Assembly: GCA_040219355.1 (NCBI GenBank)
Contig: JAVJSN010000010.1
Location: forward strand, 372,001-436,000
From: MH13 sp040219355
Lineage (GTDB): Bacteria > Pseudomonadota > Alphaproteobacteria > Rhizobiales > MH13
DNA: 64,000 nucleotides
Direction: 5' to 3'
Notes under the pieces: generated by a model
What the model saw: only the letters and a program-made list of their open reading frames with translations
Database searches by the model: none
What the model was told of the DNA's origin: nothing
Program-made: the position numbers and the translations under genes
In this document: positions 27,220-36,741 of the stretch, one piece after another
How positions within the stretch are numbered: the first letter of the stretch is position 1
How the letters are laid out: each line of letters opens with the position of its first letter

Positions 27220-28041
27220 ATGACCCAAACATCCTTTCGCCTTGCCACATGGAACATCAACTCGGTGCGTCTGCGCATCGAGCAGGTGGTCCGTTTCCTT
27301 GATGAACATCAGCCTGATGTGTTGTGCCTTCAGGAAACAAAATGTCGCGAAGAAGAGTTCCCGGCCAAAGCGATCCGCGCAGCGGGTTACGAGTACATGG
27401 CTATCCATGGGCAGAAAGCCTATCACGGCTCAGCCATCGTCTCGCGGCTGCCGCTCAACGATGTCGATCGCATTGACTTCTGCGCGATGGGGGATGCCCG
27501 TCACGTTGCTGCAACAGTGGACCTGCCCGGTTCTTTAGGCAGCGCGGATAAGGTGCGGGTGCATTCGCTTTACGTGCCAGCTGGCGGCGATGAACCGGAC
27601 GCTATCGTCAATCCAAAATTTGATCACAAATTACGGTTTGTCGCTGAGATGGGCGACAAATTGCAGGCAGATGCGTCTCAGCCCACGCTGATTGCTGGTG
27701 ATCTGAACATCGCGCCATACGAAGAAGATGTGTGGTCGCACAAGCAGCTTCTTAAAGTGGTCTCACACACGCCGGTGGAAACAGAACTGTTTGAAGCCAC
27801 GCGCGATGCGCTGGGCTACACGGACACCATGCGCAAACATGTTGCGATGGAAGAAAAACTCTACACCTGGTGGAGCTATCGCGCCAAGGACTGGGCAGCC
27901 TCCAACCGAGGACGGCGCCTGGATCATGTGTGGACATGCCCAAAGTGGGCTGACAGGTCGACGGGCATCGCAGTCTACAGTGATGCACGCAGCTGGACGA
28001 AAGCCTCCGACCACGCGCCGGTTATCGTCGATTATGCATGA
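27220..28041 (+). CDS. xthA: Exonuclease III-type AP endonuclease
   Basis: 273 aa from ATG 27220; a longer TTG reading from 27181 runs through the hairpin region and is less likely. The endonuclease/exonuclease/phosphatase motifs are complete: LATWNINSVRLR, the metal-binding glutamate in CLQETKCREEEFP, GDLNIAPYEEDVW and the terminal catalytic SDHAPVIVDY. Exonuclease III cleaves at abasic sites and removes 3' blocking groups in base excision repair. The convergent neighbour is the cyclic-nucleotide-domain gene nine bases downstream. Confidence 0.93.
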   Translation: MTQTSFRLATWNINSVRLRIEQVVRFLDEHQPDVLCLQETKCREEEFPAKAIRAAGYEYMAIHGQKAYHGSAIVSRLPLNDVDRIDFCAMGDARHVAATVDLPGSLGSADKVRVHSLYVPAGGDEPDAIVNPKFDHKLRFVAEMGDKLQADASQPTLIAGDLNIAPYEEDVWSHKQLLKVVSHTPVETELFEATRDALGYTDTMRKHVAMEEKLYTWWSYRAKDWAASNRGRRLDHVWTCPKWADRSTGIAVYSDARSWTKASDHAPVIVDYA

Positions 28042-28050
28042 TCTGAACGG

Positions 28051-28503
28051 CTAAAGCGGCCGGCGACCGCTGACCACCACAGCGGCGCGTCCTGTAAGAT
28101 TGCGCAGCTCGTCGGCCATTTCTGCACGTAGCTGAGCGGCCAGATCGGGAAACTCCGACAGCATACGCACGAACAGCGACCGACGGATCAGCAACACTTC
28201 CACCCGTGATACTGCGATTGCCGTGTGACGGCGCTTGGTCGGCGCCAAGAGAGCGCGCTGCCCAAGCAGAGTGCCCACCTTGAACCTCTCGCCCTCATCC
28301 TCGTGGCTGCCATCGGTCAGGCGTATCTGACCGGAGAGGATAACGAATCCACCTTCGGTCGGGTCGCCTACACGAAAGAGCGTTGTATCTTCATCATGGT
28401 GTTGATTCTCACCGCCAAAGGCGAGCAGACGCAAATGTTCGTCGCCAAACCGTTCAAAGAACGGGACGCGCCGCAAAACGGCTATGTCGGAGGCGAGGCT
28501 CAT
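28051..28503 (-). CDS. Cyclic-nucleotide-binding-domain protein, partner of the CenR-like regulator
   Basis: 150 aa from ATG 28503 (a TTG four codons upstream is also in frame). It consists only of a CRP-type cyclic-nucleotide-binding domain: FFERFGDEHLRLLAFGG, then LFRVGDPTEGGFVILSGQIRLTD, then GTLLGQRALLAPTKRRHTAIA. It has no DNA-binding helix-turn-helix and no enzyme domain. The arginine/glutamate pair of true cAMP pockets is replaced (GQRALL rather than GExAL), so nucleotide binding is doubtful. In Brucella a similar gene follows the CenR/OtpR regulator, and here too it lies 40 bases downstream of that gene on the same strand. Confidence 0.82.
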   Translation of the reverse strand: MSLASDIAVLRRVPFFERFGDEHLRLLAFGGENQHHDEDTTLFRVGDPTEGGFVILSGQIRLTDGSHEDEGERFKVGTLLGQRALLAPTKRRHTAIAVSRVEVLLIRRSLFVRMLSEFPDLAAQLRAEMADELRNLTGRAAVVVSGRRPL

Positions 28504-28543
28504 ATGGCATCCCAAACAATCGCGGGCGTCCGGCTAGCATGGA

Positions 28544-29227
28544 TCACGAGACCAGCTTATAGCCACCCGCTTCGGTCACCAGAAGATCAGCGCGGCTAGG
28601 ATCGCTTTCGATCTTCTGCCGCAGGCGATAAATATGGGTTTCCAGCGTGTGCGTTGTCACAGCAGCGTTGTAACCCCAGACTTCAGAAAGCAGCACGTCG
28701 CGCGCCACGGGCTTACCGCCGGCACGGTGCAGAAACTTCAAGATCGATGTTTCTTTCTCCGTCAGACGCACTTTCTTGCCTTCACCATCCTGCAAAAGCT
28801 TGGCAGCAGGTTTGAAGGTATAGCGTCCTAGCTGAAATACAGCATCCTCACTCTGCTCAAACTGGCGCAGCTGGGCGCGAATGCGTGCCAGAAGCACGGC
28901 AAAGCGGAACGGCTTGGTGACATAGTCATTTGCACCAGCTTCCAAGCCCAAAATCGTATCAGAATCGGTATCATGCCCGGTGAGCATGATCACCGGCGCC
29001 TTGAAATCGTTCTTGCGCAGCAAGCGTACAGCTTCACGTCCATCAAGATCGGGCAAGCCGACATCCATGATGACGAGATCGATATCGTTGGCACGGGCAT
29101 AGGTGATGCCTGCCTGTGCACTGTCACAATGATGCGTGGCAAACTCGTCATAGAGTGCAAACTGCTCCTGAAGAGCACCGGCAAGCTCGGTATCATCGTC
29201 CACGATGAGCAACATACGTCGGCTCAT
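28544..29227 (-). CDS. cenR: OmpR-family response regulator, CenR/OtpR-like
   Basis: 227 aa from ATG 29227, after an AAAGGTAGGG site; the longer reading to 29485 adds unrelated residues. The receiver domain begins MLLIVDDDTE, with phospho-acceptor aspartate in VIMDVGLPD and the lysine in YVTKPF. The winged-helix domain ends LETHIYRLRQKIESDPS...GGYKLVS. Sequence and neighbours (exonuclease III, a cyclic-nucleotide-domain protein, an L,D-transpeptidase, YggS) match the alphaproteobacterial CenR/OtpR regulator of cell-envelope integrity. The gene is divergent from the L,D-transpeptidase gene, a plausible target. Confidence 0.8.
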   Translation of the reverse strand: MSRRMLLIVDDDTELAGALQEQFALYDEFATHHCDSAQAGITYARANDIDLVIMDVGLPDLDGREAVRLLRKNDFKAPVIMLTGHDTDSDTILGLEAGANDYVTKPFRFAVLLARIRAQLRQFEQSEDAVFQLGRYTFKPAAKLLQDGEGKKVRLTEKETSILKFLHRAGGKPVARDVLLSEVWGYNAAVTTHTLETHIYRLRQKIESDPSRADLLVTEAGGYKLVS

Positions 29228-29339
29228 AACCCTACCTTTAGTTTGGCTGACATCCAAAAGATGTGCGTCAGACCCCCACACGTGCTTTACGGCATGGCCC
29301 CGCTTGCGCGCAAGCACACCAGACCGCACACTCGCGTGT

Positions 29340-29945
29340 ATGCTAAACAGGCCAAGGTATAGAAAAGGTTGGGCAAAGCAGCTTTGCAATGCCGCCGCAC
29401 AAAAGCCCAAACGCCGCGCTGTCGTGCTGCGCATGCCGCAAAGCCCGGCCACGCGGCATCTTGGCCGTTTTTTGTTGGACGGCAAATCTTACGCCTGCGC
29501 CCTAGGAAAGGCAGGCATTACTGGGTCCAAGCGCGAGGGCGATGGTGCCACACCCCGTGGAACGCTTGTCGTTCTGGACGGGTGCTTTCGCCCGGAAAGG
29601 GTGAAAAAGCCTTTCGGTTGCGAATCGTTCTGGCGGCGAATCAGACCTGAAGACGGGTGGTGCGACGCAGCGTTTACGCCGACCTACAACAGCGCGGTGG
29701 TCCTACCTCACGCTCAGTCTCATGAAGTGATGACACGAGACGATCATCTTTATGATCGTCTGATCATTCTTGATTGGAACATCTCGCTTAAAGCGCAGGG
29801 GCGCGGCTCAGCGATTTTTCTGCATCAAGCGCGCATCACCAATGGCCAACTGCTGGGCACAGAGGGGTGTGTGGCGTTGGAGGCGAAAACATTCGCAAAG
29901 CTTGCGTCACGGCTTGCGACGTTGAACGCGATTGTCGTGCAATAA
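29340..29945 (+). CDS. L,D-transpeptidase (YkuD-domain) family protein
   Basis: About 201 aa if started at ATG 29340; the start is uncertain, and GTG 29424 would give a 173-aa protein closer to the domain boundary. Neither has a clear ribosome site or signal peptide. The YkuD domain is recognisable: GSKREGDGATPRGTL, RPEDGWCDA, DDHLYDRLIILDWN, and the catalytic block GSAIFLHQARITNGQLLGTEGCVAL with the nucleophile cysteine. Such enzymes make 3-3 peptidoglycan cross-links or attach proteins to the wall. It diverges from the CenR-like gene and converges on yggS (stops are adjacent). Confidence 0.8.
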   Translation: MLNRPRYRKGWAKQLCNAAAQKPKRRAVVLRMPQSPATRHLGRFLLDGKSYACALGKAGITGSKREGDGATPRGTLVVLDGCFRPERVKKPFGCESFWRRIRPEDGWCDAAFTPTYNSAVVLPHAQSHEVMTRDDHLYDRLIILDWNISLKAQGRGSAIFLHQARITNGQLLGTEGCVALEAKTFAKLASRLATLNAIVVQ

Positions 29946-30629
29946 TCAGGTGCCGCGTGCGCCGAAGATCGCACTGCCCACCCGCACATGCGTAGCTCCT
30001 TGAGCGATAGCGCTCTCATAATCGCCGCTCATACCCATGGAGCGTATGGGCAAATCGCTGGCATCGGCGAGCTCAGCCAATGAGGCAAAATGCGTCGTGG
30101 GATCCTCCTCAACCGGGGGGATACACATGAGCCCTTGCACCTTTAAACCGTGGACCTCGCGACAGCGTGTCACAAAATCGACTGTGTCCTGCGGCGCAAT
30201 GCCAGCCTTTTGCGGCTCAAGACCAGTGTTCACTTGGACCAAGCAGGGCAACATACGACCTTGCCTCACCATCTCCTTGGCCAACGCACCCGCGATCTTG
30301 TCGCGATCAATGCTTTCGATCACATCAAAGGTGGCAACGGCGTCCTTGGCTTTGTTGGATTGCAACGGCCCGATAAGGTGTAGTTCTATTGGGTCGTCAG
30401 AGCATTCAGCCCAACGCTCGCGAAGCGGCGGCCACTTGCCCATCGCTTCCTGAACACGATTTTCGCCGAAAACACGTTGCCCTGCCTCGATCACCGGCCA
30501 AATGGCATCGCCATCGTAGGTCTTGGACACAGCAACCAAGGTTACATCGCCATGTGGACGCGATGCCGTCTGCGCTGCCCTGTTTATCGCCGCGCAAACC
30601 TCTGTCCATCGTGTAACCGCATTGCTCAT
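29946..30629 (-). CDS. YggS/PLPBP pyridoxal-phosphate homeostasis protein
   Basis: 227 aa from ATG 30629, with GAGGAG upstream; the longer frame to 30710 lacks support. The PLP lysine is Lys36 in VAVSKTYD, followed by FGENRVQEAMGKW and the phosphate-binding SMGMSGDYESAIAQGATHVRVGSAIFG near the C-terminus. YggS-family proteins have the alanine-racemase N-domain fold, carry PLP without known catalysis and keep vitamin B6 and amino-acid pools balanced. It is divergent from leuS, as in related genomes. Confidence 0.93.
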   Translation of the reverse strand: MSNAVTRWTEVCAAINRAAQTASRPHGDVTLVAVSKTYDGDAIWPVIEAGQRVFGENRVQEAMGKWPPLRERWAECSDDPIELHLIGPLQSNKAKDAVATFDVIESIDRDKIAGALAKEMVRQGRMLPCLVQVNTGLEPQKAGIAPQDTVDFVTRCREVHGLKVQGLMCIPPVEEDPTTHFASLAELADASDLPIRSMGMSGDYESAIAQGATHVRVGSAIFGARGT

Positions 30630-30765
30630 GCACGCTCTCCTCGTGTTGCCTGCATGGTTGACCATATCCGTGCTTTCTGGTGAAGGTCCGCGCAATGATT
30701 TATCAGCCAAGCCGGGGCTTTAACCCGCATCGCGATCTCCCTTTCTTGAAATAACGATTGATTTG

Positions 30766-33390
30766 ATGACCGCTTCAAAACGCCAAGACGCGCCTGAACG
30801 CTACAACCCGCAAGCTGTTGAGCCGCACTGGCAGGCCAAATGGAACGACGCGGCGGTGTTTGAGACGCAAAACGATGATCCGCGTCCAAAATACTATGTG
30901 CTGGAAATGTTCCCCTATCCGTCAGGCCGCATTCATATCGGCCACGTGCGCAACTACACGATGGGCGATGTGGTGGCGCGCTACAAACGCGCTCGCGGGT
31001 TCAATGTGCTGCACCCGATGGGGTGGGATGCTTTTGGCATGCCGGCTGAAAACGCGGCGATGCAACACAAGGTGCATCCGCGCGACTGGACCTACCAAAA
31101 TATCGATGCAATGCGCAGCCAACTGAAGGTGATGGGCTTATCACTTGACTGGACACGCGAATTCGCGACCTGCGATGTCAACTATTACCACCGCCAGCAA
31201 ATCCTGTTCACTGATTTTCTAAAGGCTGGCCTGGTCAGCCGCAAAACCAGCCGGGTGAACTGGGATCCGGTGGACCACACCGTTCTGGCCAACGAGCAGG
31301 TGATCGACGGGCGTGGCTGGCGATCCGGAGCATTGGTCGAACAGCGTGAGCTGGCGCAGTGGGTGTTCAAGATCACCGACTTCGCGCAAGACCTGCTTGA
31401 TGGGTTGGATGAGCTGGACAATTGGCCCGATAAAGTGCGCACCATGCAGCGCAACTGGATTGGCAAATCGCGCGGCCTGCATATGGGTTTTGCGCTAACT
31501 GCGCCAATCCATGGTTTTGAAAACATTGAGGTTTTTACCACACGCCCTGACACATTGGCAGGCGCAAGCTTCATCGCCATCGCACCGGAGCATCCACTTG
31601 CCCAAGCATTGGCGCGTGACGACAAAGAACTGGCGGCCTTTAATGCCGATGTGCGCCGTGCGGGAACATCTGAGGAAGCACTGGAGAAGGCCGAGAAGCG
31701 CGGCTTTGACACAGGTCTCACCGTGCAGCATCCAATCTACGCCGACCAGACTCTCCCGGTTTGGGTCGCCAATTTCATTTTGATGGATTACGGCACCGGC
31801 GCGGTGTTTGGCTGCCCTGCCCACGATCAGCGCGACCTTGACTTTGCGCGCAAATATGAGCTCTCGGTCACCGACACCTATTTCGCACTGAATGACGATA
31901 CGCCGGTGGACAATGAAGCGTTTGTGCCGCCGAAGTCCCAAAAGGTGCAGTATGTGAACCAACCCGCCGGTGTAGAGGTCGCTACCGGCGATGAGGGTGT
32001 GGAGGCAACCATTGCCTGGGCGGAAAACCAAGGGCTTGGTAAAGGCCAAGAACAATTCCGCCTGCGCGATTGGGGCGTGTCTCGCCAACGCTATTGGGGC
32101 TGCCCAATCCCGGTCATTCACTGCGAGGATTGCGGCGCAGTGCCGGTTCCCGTCGATGATTTGCCGGTTAAGCTTCCCGATGATGTATCGTTCGACAAGC
32201 CCGGCAATCCCCTGGATCATCACCCGACATGGAAGCACACGACCTGTCCAACCTGCGGGAAGGATGCAGTGCGCGAAACCGACACGATGGACACCTTTGT
32301 CGATTCATCCTGGTATTTTGCGCGTTTTACAGACAGCACCGCCGAAAACCCGACCGTGCCGGGCACAGCCGAGGCTTGGTTGCCGGTCGATCAATATATT
32401 GGCGGCATTGAGCACGCCATTCTGCACCTGCTCTATTCGCGCTTTTTTGCCCGGGCGATGAAGGCCACCGGCCACATGGACGTGCGCGAGCCGTTCAAGG
32501 GCCTTTTCACCCAAGGCATGGTGGTGCACGAGACGTATAAAGGCGCTGACGGCTGGATTGAGCCGGCAAAGGTTCTGATTGAAGGCGAAGATGACCGCCG
32601 CGTCGCCAGACATATCGACACCGGCGAAGTGCTTGAAATCGGTTCGATTGAAAAGATGTCGAAGTCGAAAAAAAATGTCGTCGACACCGACGAGATTATT
32701 GCCAGTTACGGCGCCGACACTGCGCGTTGGTTTATGCTTTCAGATTCTCCACCGGAACGCGATGTGATCTGGTCCGATGCAGGTGTGGAAGGTGCCCACC
32801 GCCACATTCAGCGCGTGTGGCGTTTGGTCAACGATGTGGTGGCCGCAACACCGGATGATTTCAGCAGCGCCAAACCCAATTCGTTTTCTAAAGATGCGCT
32901 CGACCTACGCAAGGTGATGCATCGCATGCTGGCCGCTGTGGCGGATGATGTGGAAAAACTGGCCTTCAACCGCTCCGTTGCCCGCATTTACGATGCGACC
33001 AACGCCATCAGTAAGGCCTTCGCCAAAAAGAGCCAGGATGCGGACATGCTCTGGACGCTGCGCGAAGCCGTGTCCCTGCTGGTGGAAGCGATGCAGCCGA
33101 TGACGCCGCATCTTTGCGAAGCGTGTTGGGCTGCGCTTGGCAACCAGGACATGCTGGCGACCAAACCGTGGAGTGAGGTTGACAGAACCCTCCTTGACGA
33201 TGACACAGTGATGCTGCCCATTCAGGTGAACGGCAAAAAACGCGGCGATATCAGCGTCGCCAAAGATGCCGACAAGTCTGAGGTTGAAGCCGCTGTGATG
33301 GCTGATCCCACGGTGCAGAAGCTTTTGGATGGACAAACACCCAAACGGGTGATCGTTGTCCCGCAGAGGATTGTAAACATCGTTGTCTGA
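30766..33390 (+). CDS. leuS: Leucyl-tRNA synthetase
   Basis: 874 aa, normal for bacterial LeuRS. The class I signatures are present as HIGHVRN (residues 57-63) and KMSKSKKN (about 630). Between them lies the CP1 editing domain (about 225-430; note the TTRPDTLAGASF and GTGAVFGCPAHDQRD segments needed for hydrolysis of mischarged tRNA). The start is ATG 30766; an adjacent TTG 30763 is in frame. The 3' end overlaps lptE by eight bases, and leuS-lptE-holA form a run typical of proteobacteria. Confidence 0.98.
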   Translation: MTASKRQDAPERYNPQAVEPHWQAKWNDAAVFETQNDDPRPKYYVLEMFPYPSGRIHIGHVRNYTMGDVVARYKRARGFNVLHPMGWDAFGMPAENAAMQHKVHPRDWTYQNIDAMRSQLKVMGLSLDWTREFATCDVNYYHRQQILFTDFLKAGLVSRKTSRVNWDPVDHTVLANEQVIDGRGWRSGALVEQRELAQWVFKITDFAQDLLDGLDELDNWPDKVRTMQRNWIGKSRGLHMGFALTAPIHGFENIEVFTTRPDTLAGASFIAIAPEHPLAQALARDDKELAAFNADVRRAGTSEEALEKAEKRGFDTGLTVQHPIYADQTLPVWVANFILMDYGTGAVFGCPAHDQRDLDFARKYELSVTDTYFALNDDTPVDNEAFVPPKSQKVQYVNQPAGVEVATGDEGVEATIAWAENQGLGKGQEQFRLRDWGVSRQRYWGCPIPVIHCEDCGAVPVPVDDLPVKLPDDVSFDKPGNPLDHHPTWKHTTCPTCGKDAVRETDTMDTFVDSSWYFARFTDSTAENPTVPGTAEAWLPVDQYIGGIEHAILHLLYSRFFARAMKATGHMDVREPFKGLFTQGMVVHETYKGADGWIEPAKVLIEGEDDRRVARHIDTGEVLEIGSIEKMSKSKKNVVDTDEIIASYGADTARWFMLSDSPPERDVIWSDAGVEGAHRHIQRVWRLVNDVVAATPDDFSSAKPNSFSKDALDLRKVMHRMLAAVADDVEKLAFNRSVARIYDATNAISKAFAKKSQDADMLWTLREAVSLLVEAMQPMTPHLCEACWAALGNQDMLATKPWSEVDRTLLDDDTVMLPIQVNGKKRGDISVAKDADKSEVEAAVMADPTVQKLLDGQTPKRVIVVPQRIVNIVV

Positions 33391-33928
33391 CCCACGTTTT
33401 CCATCTCGTCGCTCTTTGTCACGTCGCGCAGTGCTTAGTGCACTCAGCGTCGGTGCACTCGCCCTAGGTGGGTGCCAAGTGAGCCCACTCTACGGTGATC
33501 AATCCCAGGCAACCGGCGGTCGGTCTGCGACCGCATCGGCTCTGAGCAGCATCTCGATTGATGCGCCGGCAGATCGCACCACGCAGCTTGTACGCAATGA
33601 GTTGTTTTTTGGCCTGGATAGCGGTTCGAGTGCCGCTCAGTACCGTTTGGCTCTGCGCGCTTCAACTGGAACGCGTACGCTTGGCGTCGGCCCAACAGGT
33701 GCCGCCTTTGCACGCACGGTCCGTGTGACGGCGAGCTATCAGCTTTTCCCTCTAGGCGCCGATAGGCCGATTGCAGAAAACACCGTCATTTCAACAGCGT
33801 CTTACAATTCAGTTGACCAACGGTTTGCCAACCAACGTGCCGCCATTGATGCTGAAGCACGGGCAGCACGCGATGTTGCACGCGTGATCGAAGCACAACT
33901 GGCAGCGGCTTTCGCCACCGACCTTTAA
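33383..33928 (+). CDS. lptE: LPS-assembly lipoprotein LptE
   Basis: 181 aa, started at TTG 33383 within the leuS stop region. A lipoprotein signal ends in LGGC, with the lipidated cysteine at residue 31, after a basic n-region (SRRSLSRRAVL). The mature part has the LptE pattern of a short alpha/beta protein: CQVSPLYG, a YRLALRAS strand, a TASYQLF strand, and a final helix DVARVIEAQLAAA. LptE plugs the LptD barrel that inserts LPS in the outer membrane. Context (leuS upstream, holA downstream) supports the call. The holA start overlaps its stop as TAATG. Confidence 0.88.
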   Translation: MSDPRFPSRRSLSRRAVLSALSVGALALGGCQVSPLYGDQSQATGGRSATASALSSISIDAPADRTTQLVRNELFFGLDSGSSAAQYRLALRASTGTRTLGVGPTGAAFARTVRVTASYQLFPLGADRPIAENTVISTASYNSVDQRFANQRAAIDAEARAARDVARVIEAQLAAAFATDL

Positions 33929-34962
33929 TGGCTGAAGTCAAAGGCCAAGCAATCGAACGCTTCCTAGAGAAGCCCTCCCCGGACCTTCCCATTATTCTAA
34001 TTCATGGGCCCGATCGCGGTCGGGTTTCCATGCGAGCCAAACAGCTCGTACAGTCATTGTCAGGCACCGATCCCGATCCGATGAGCCTTGTCGATCTCGA
34101 TGCCCATGTGCTGAGCGATGATCCGGCGCGGTTGGCTGAAGAAGCAGATAGTGTGGCCATGTTTGGCGGGCACAAAACGGTGGTTGCCCGGATTGACGAT
34201 CCAAAAATTTTGCTGAAGCCCGTTGACGCACTTTTGGCAGATCCACCCTCCGATTCCACGGTTATCATTGTGGCCGGAGACCTGAAAAAATCGCATCCGT
34301 TACGCAGCCGAATCGAAAGATCTGATCGCGGTGCGGCGATCGCGTGTTACTCTGCAGATCGACGCGATGTCGCTGCGCTGCTGAGCAGCCTGGTGAGTGA
34401 TCATGGATTGACCATCAGTCGTGAGGCACAGGATGATGTGCTGGCAATGTTGGGCGCCGACCATGCCATGTCACAGGCTGAGATCGAAAAGCTCTGTCTT
34501 TTTGCGCGCCATGATGGCGCAATCACAGCCGATCATGTGCATGCAATTCTTGTCGATGGGTCGGCGCACGCCATGAGTGATGTAAGCGACGCAGCCTTTG
34601 CAGGTCGCAGAGAAGCGGCCCTTGAGGCTCTTGCACGCGCCCTCGCCGAAGGAATGGAGCCCTCAGTGATCACGCAGATGCTGCTCCGACACGGGCAGAC
34701 GTTGGAAAGGTTGCGAATCGACGTTGAACGAGGAACATCTCCGGACCGCGCTGTCGCGTCGGCGCGCCCGCCTATTTTCTTCAAACGCAGAGCGGTCATG
34801 GAACAAGCGCTTCGTCGATGGACCTTGCCGAGCTTGCGCACCTGCGTGTCGTACCTAGATGAAGAACTTGTCGTGACACGCCTCGATCAATCACTCAAAG
34901 CAACACGATTGGAGCGACAGGTTCTACGTGTGGCCTCTGAGGCGGCCCGCCGCACGCGCTAA
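33928..34962 (+). CDS. holA: DNA polymerase III delta subunit
   Basis: 344 aa, close to the usual length. The delta-subunit pattern is present: LIHGPDRGRVSMRAKQLV near the N-terminus, the clamp-binding region, and the C-terminal LRTCVSYLDEELVVTRLDQSLKATRLE-like helical domain. The subunit opens the beta clamp within the clamp loader. The start overlaps the lptE stop (TAATG). It converges on parB with only 16 bases between the stops, and no terminator is evident there. Confidence 0.92.
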   Translation: MAEVKGQAIERFLEKPSPDLPIILIHGPDRGRVSMRAKQLVQSLSGTDPDPMSLVDLDAHVLSDDPARLAEEADSVAMFGGHKTVVARIDDPKILLKPVDALLADPPSDSTVIIVAGDLKKSHPLRSRIERSDRGAAIACYSADRRDVAALLSSLVSDHGLTISREAQDDVLAMLGADHAMSQAEIEKLCLFARHDGAITADHVHAILVDGSAHAMSDVSDAAFAGRREAALEALARALAEGMEPSVITQMLLRHGQTLERLRIDVERGTSPDRAVASARPPIFFKRRAVMEQALRRWTLPSLRTCVSYLDEELVVTRLDQSLKATRLERQVLRVASEAARRTR

Positions 34963-34978
34963 CCTGTTGATTTTCTGA

Positions 34979-35866
34979 TTAAACAGTACCTATTCGGCGC
35001 AACAAATCATCGAGCTGTTCAAGCGTTTTATACGCAATACTCAGCGTGCCGGAACCATTGGCTTTCGCTTTTAGACGCACATCAAGACCAAGGTGCTCTG
35101 ATAATTTGGCTTCAATCGCGCGGGTATCAGCATCTGCCAGCCCGGTTCGCTCATCCGGTGAACTGGCATGAGGAAGAGCGCCGTCCGAAAGCGGCCTATC
35201 CTGGACAAGCCGCTCAACATCGCGCACCGACAAACCATCATCAATGATCTTACGTGCTAAGTCTGCGGCGTCATCTCGGCCAACAAGCTGACGAGCATGA
35301 CCGGCCGAAAGCGCACCAGAAGAGACAAACAGCTGCACGCCTTCTGGCAAGCGAAGCAGACGCAGCGTGTTGGCAATGTGGCTGCGGCTCTTGCCAATGA
35401 CCCTAGCCAAATCTTGCTGGGTATACGCAAAACTATCGATAAGGCTTTGATATCCCTCAGCTTCTTCCATAGGATTGAGATCGGAACGCTGAACGTTTTC
35501 GATAATTGCGATCTCAAGCGATTCTTTGTCGTCTACCTCGCGGACGACGACTGGTACCATATCTAGGCCGGCGCGTTGTGCTGCCCGCCAACGGCGCTCA
35601 CCAGCGATAAGTTCAAAAACGCCTTCTTCAAGAGGCCGCACCAGGAGAGGCTGAACGATGCCTTTCTCGCGAATAGACTGGGTGAGATTCTCCAGCGCGT
35701 CTTCAGCAAACGTACCGCGTGGATTGCGTGGATTGGGCGTGATTTGCTCAATGGGCAATCGCCGACCACCACGCGATTGATCGACTGCGACGCTTTCAGG
35801 CACCGCATCCCCCATCAAAGCAGCCAGCCCTCGACCCAACCTACGCTTTGAGGCATCTTCTGCCAT
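34979..35866 (-). CDS. parB: Chromosome partitioning protein ParB
   Basis: 295 aa from ATG 35866, with GAAGGAAG upstream; the longer reading to 36022 overlaps parA. It has the N-terminal LGRGLAALMGD box that touches ParA, the CTP-binding ParB/Srx motif (GERRWRAAQRAG), the ENVQRSDLNPMEEAEGY segment, a helix-turn-helix (TQQDLARVIGKSRSHIANTLRLL) and a C-terminal dimerisation domain. ParB clamps on parS sites, three candidates for which lie within 6 kb. It is 16 bases downstream of parA. Confidence 0.97.
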   Translation of the reverse strand: MAEDASKRRLGRGLAALMGDAVPESVAVDQSRGGRRLPIEQITPNPRNPRGTFAEDALENLTQSIREKGIVQPLLVRPLEEGVFELIAGERRWRAAQRAGLDMVPVVVREVDDKESLEIAIIENVQRSDLNPMEEAEGYQSLIDSFAYTQQDLARVIGKSRSHIANTLRLLRLPEGVQLFVSSGALSAGHARQLVGRDDAADLARKIIDDGLSVRDVERLVQDRPLSDGALPHASSPDERTGLADADTRAIEAKLSEHLGLDVRLKAKANGSGTLSIAYKTLEQLDDLLRRIGTV

Positions 35867-35882
35867 ATCAGCTTCCTTCAAG

Positions 35883-36731
35883 CTACGCGGCCACGGCGCG
35901 TAAGGCGCGTTCACGCTCGATGATCTCTTGCGCAAGCTTGATGTAAGCCTGGCTTCCCGCGCACTTAAAATCGTACAATATAGCTGGTCGACCGTAGCTC
36001 GGAGCCTCGGACAACCGCACATTGCGCGGGATCATCGTTGAGTAAACCTTTTCTCCCATAACCTCGCGCACATCTTCCACAACCTGACTGGAAAGATTGT
36101 TGCGGGCATCGAACATAGTGAGTGCGATACCGTGAATGATAAGTTCAGGGTTCAGTGCACCGCGAACCTGCTCTACGGTGCGAAGCAATTGAGAGAGACC
36201 TTCCAAGGCAAAGAACTCGCATTGCAGCGGCACCAAAACAGCATGCGAGGCAGCCATAGCATTGACAGTGAGCAAACTAAGCGAAGGCGGACAGTCGATG
36301 AGAATGTAAGACAGGCGCTTGTTGTTGGGCAGTTCCATCTGCTTGGATTGGTAGGAATGAAGCGCTGATCTCAAGCGCATGGCACGCTGTGGGTCGGATG
36401 CAATTTCCATCTCTAAGCTTGAAAGATCAACCGTCGAGGGCACGATGGAAAGATTGGGTACCGCCGTTGGCATGACAGCATCGGCAAGTCCGGCTTCGCC
36501 AGCCATCACCTCATAGCTTGTGACGGTCCGATCCTGTGGGCCGATACCCAGCCCGGTCGACGCATTGCCCTGCGAATCAAGGTCCAATATCGCAACCTGC
36601 TCACCAATGGCCGCAAGCGCAGTGCCCAAATTGATGGCTGTTGTCGTCTTGCCAACACCACCTTTTTGGTTGGCCACAGTGATAACACGTGGATGCGGGT
36701 GAATGGGCGGAATGGGGGGCGTGTGCATCAT
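35883..36731 (-). CDS. parA: Chromosome partitioning ATPase ParA
   Basis: 282 aa from ATG 36731 (a second ATG follows at once). The deviant Walker A KGGVGKTT (residues 23-30) with both lysines, the DLDSQGNASTGLG switch and the ILIDCPPSLSLLTVNA segment identify a ParA/Soj chromosome segregation ATPase. A basic/proline N-tail (HTPPIPPIHPHPR) precedes the motor. ParA forms gradients on the nucleoid that move the ParB-parS complex poleward after origin replication. The gene lies between rsmG and parB on the same strand. Confidence 0.97.
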   Translation of the reverse strand: MMHTPPIPPIHPHPRVITVANQKGGVGKTTTAINLGTALAAIGEQVAILDLDSQGNASTGLGIGPQDRTVTSYEVMAGEAGLADAVMPTAVPNLSIVPSTVDLSSLEMEIASDPQRAMRLRSALHSYQSKQMELPNNKRLSYILIDCPPSLSLLTVNAMAASHAVLVPLQCEFFALEGLSQLLRTVEQVRGALNPELIIHGIALTMFDARNNLSSQVVEDVREVMGEKVYSTMIPRNVRLSEAPSYGRPAILYDFKCAGSQAYIKLAQEIIERERALRAVAA

Positions 36732-36741
36732 GGTGCAAGCC

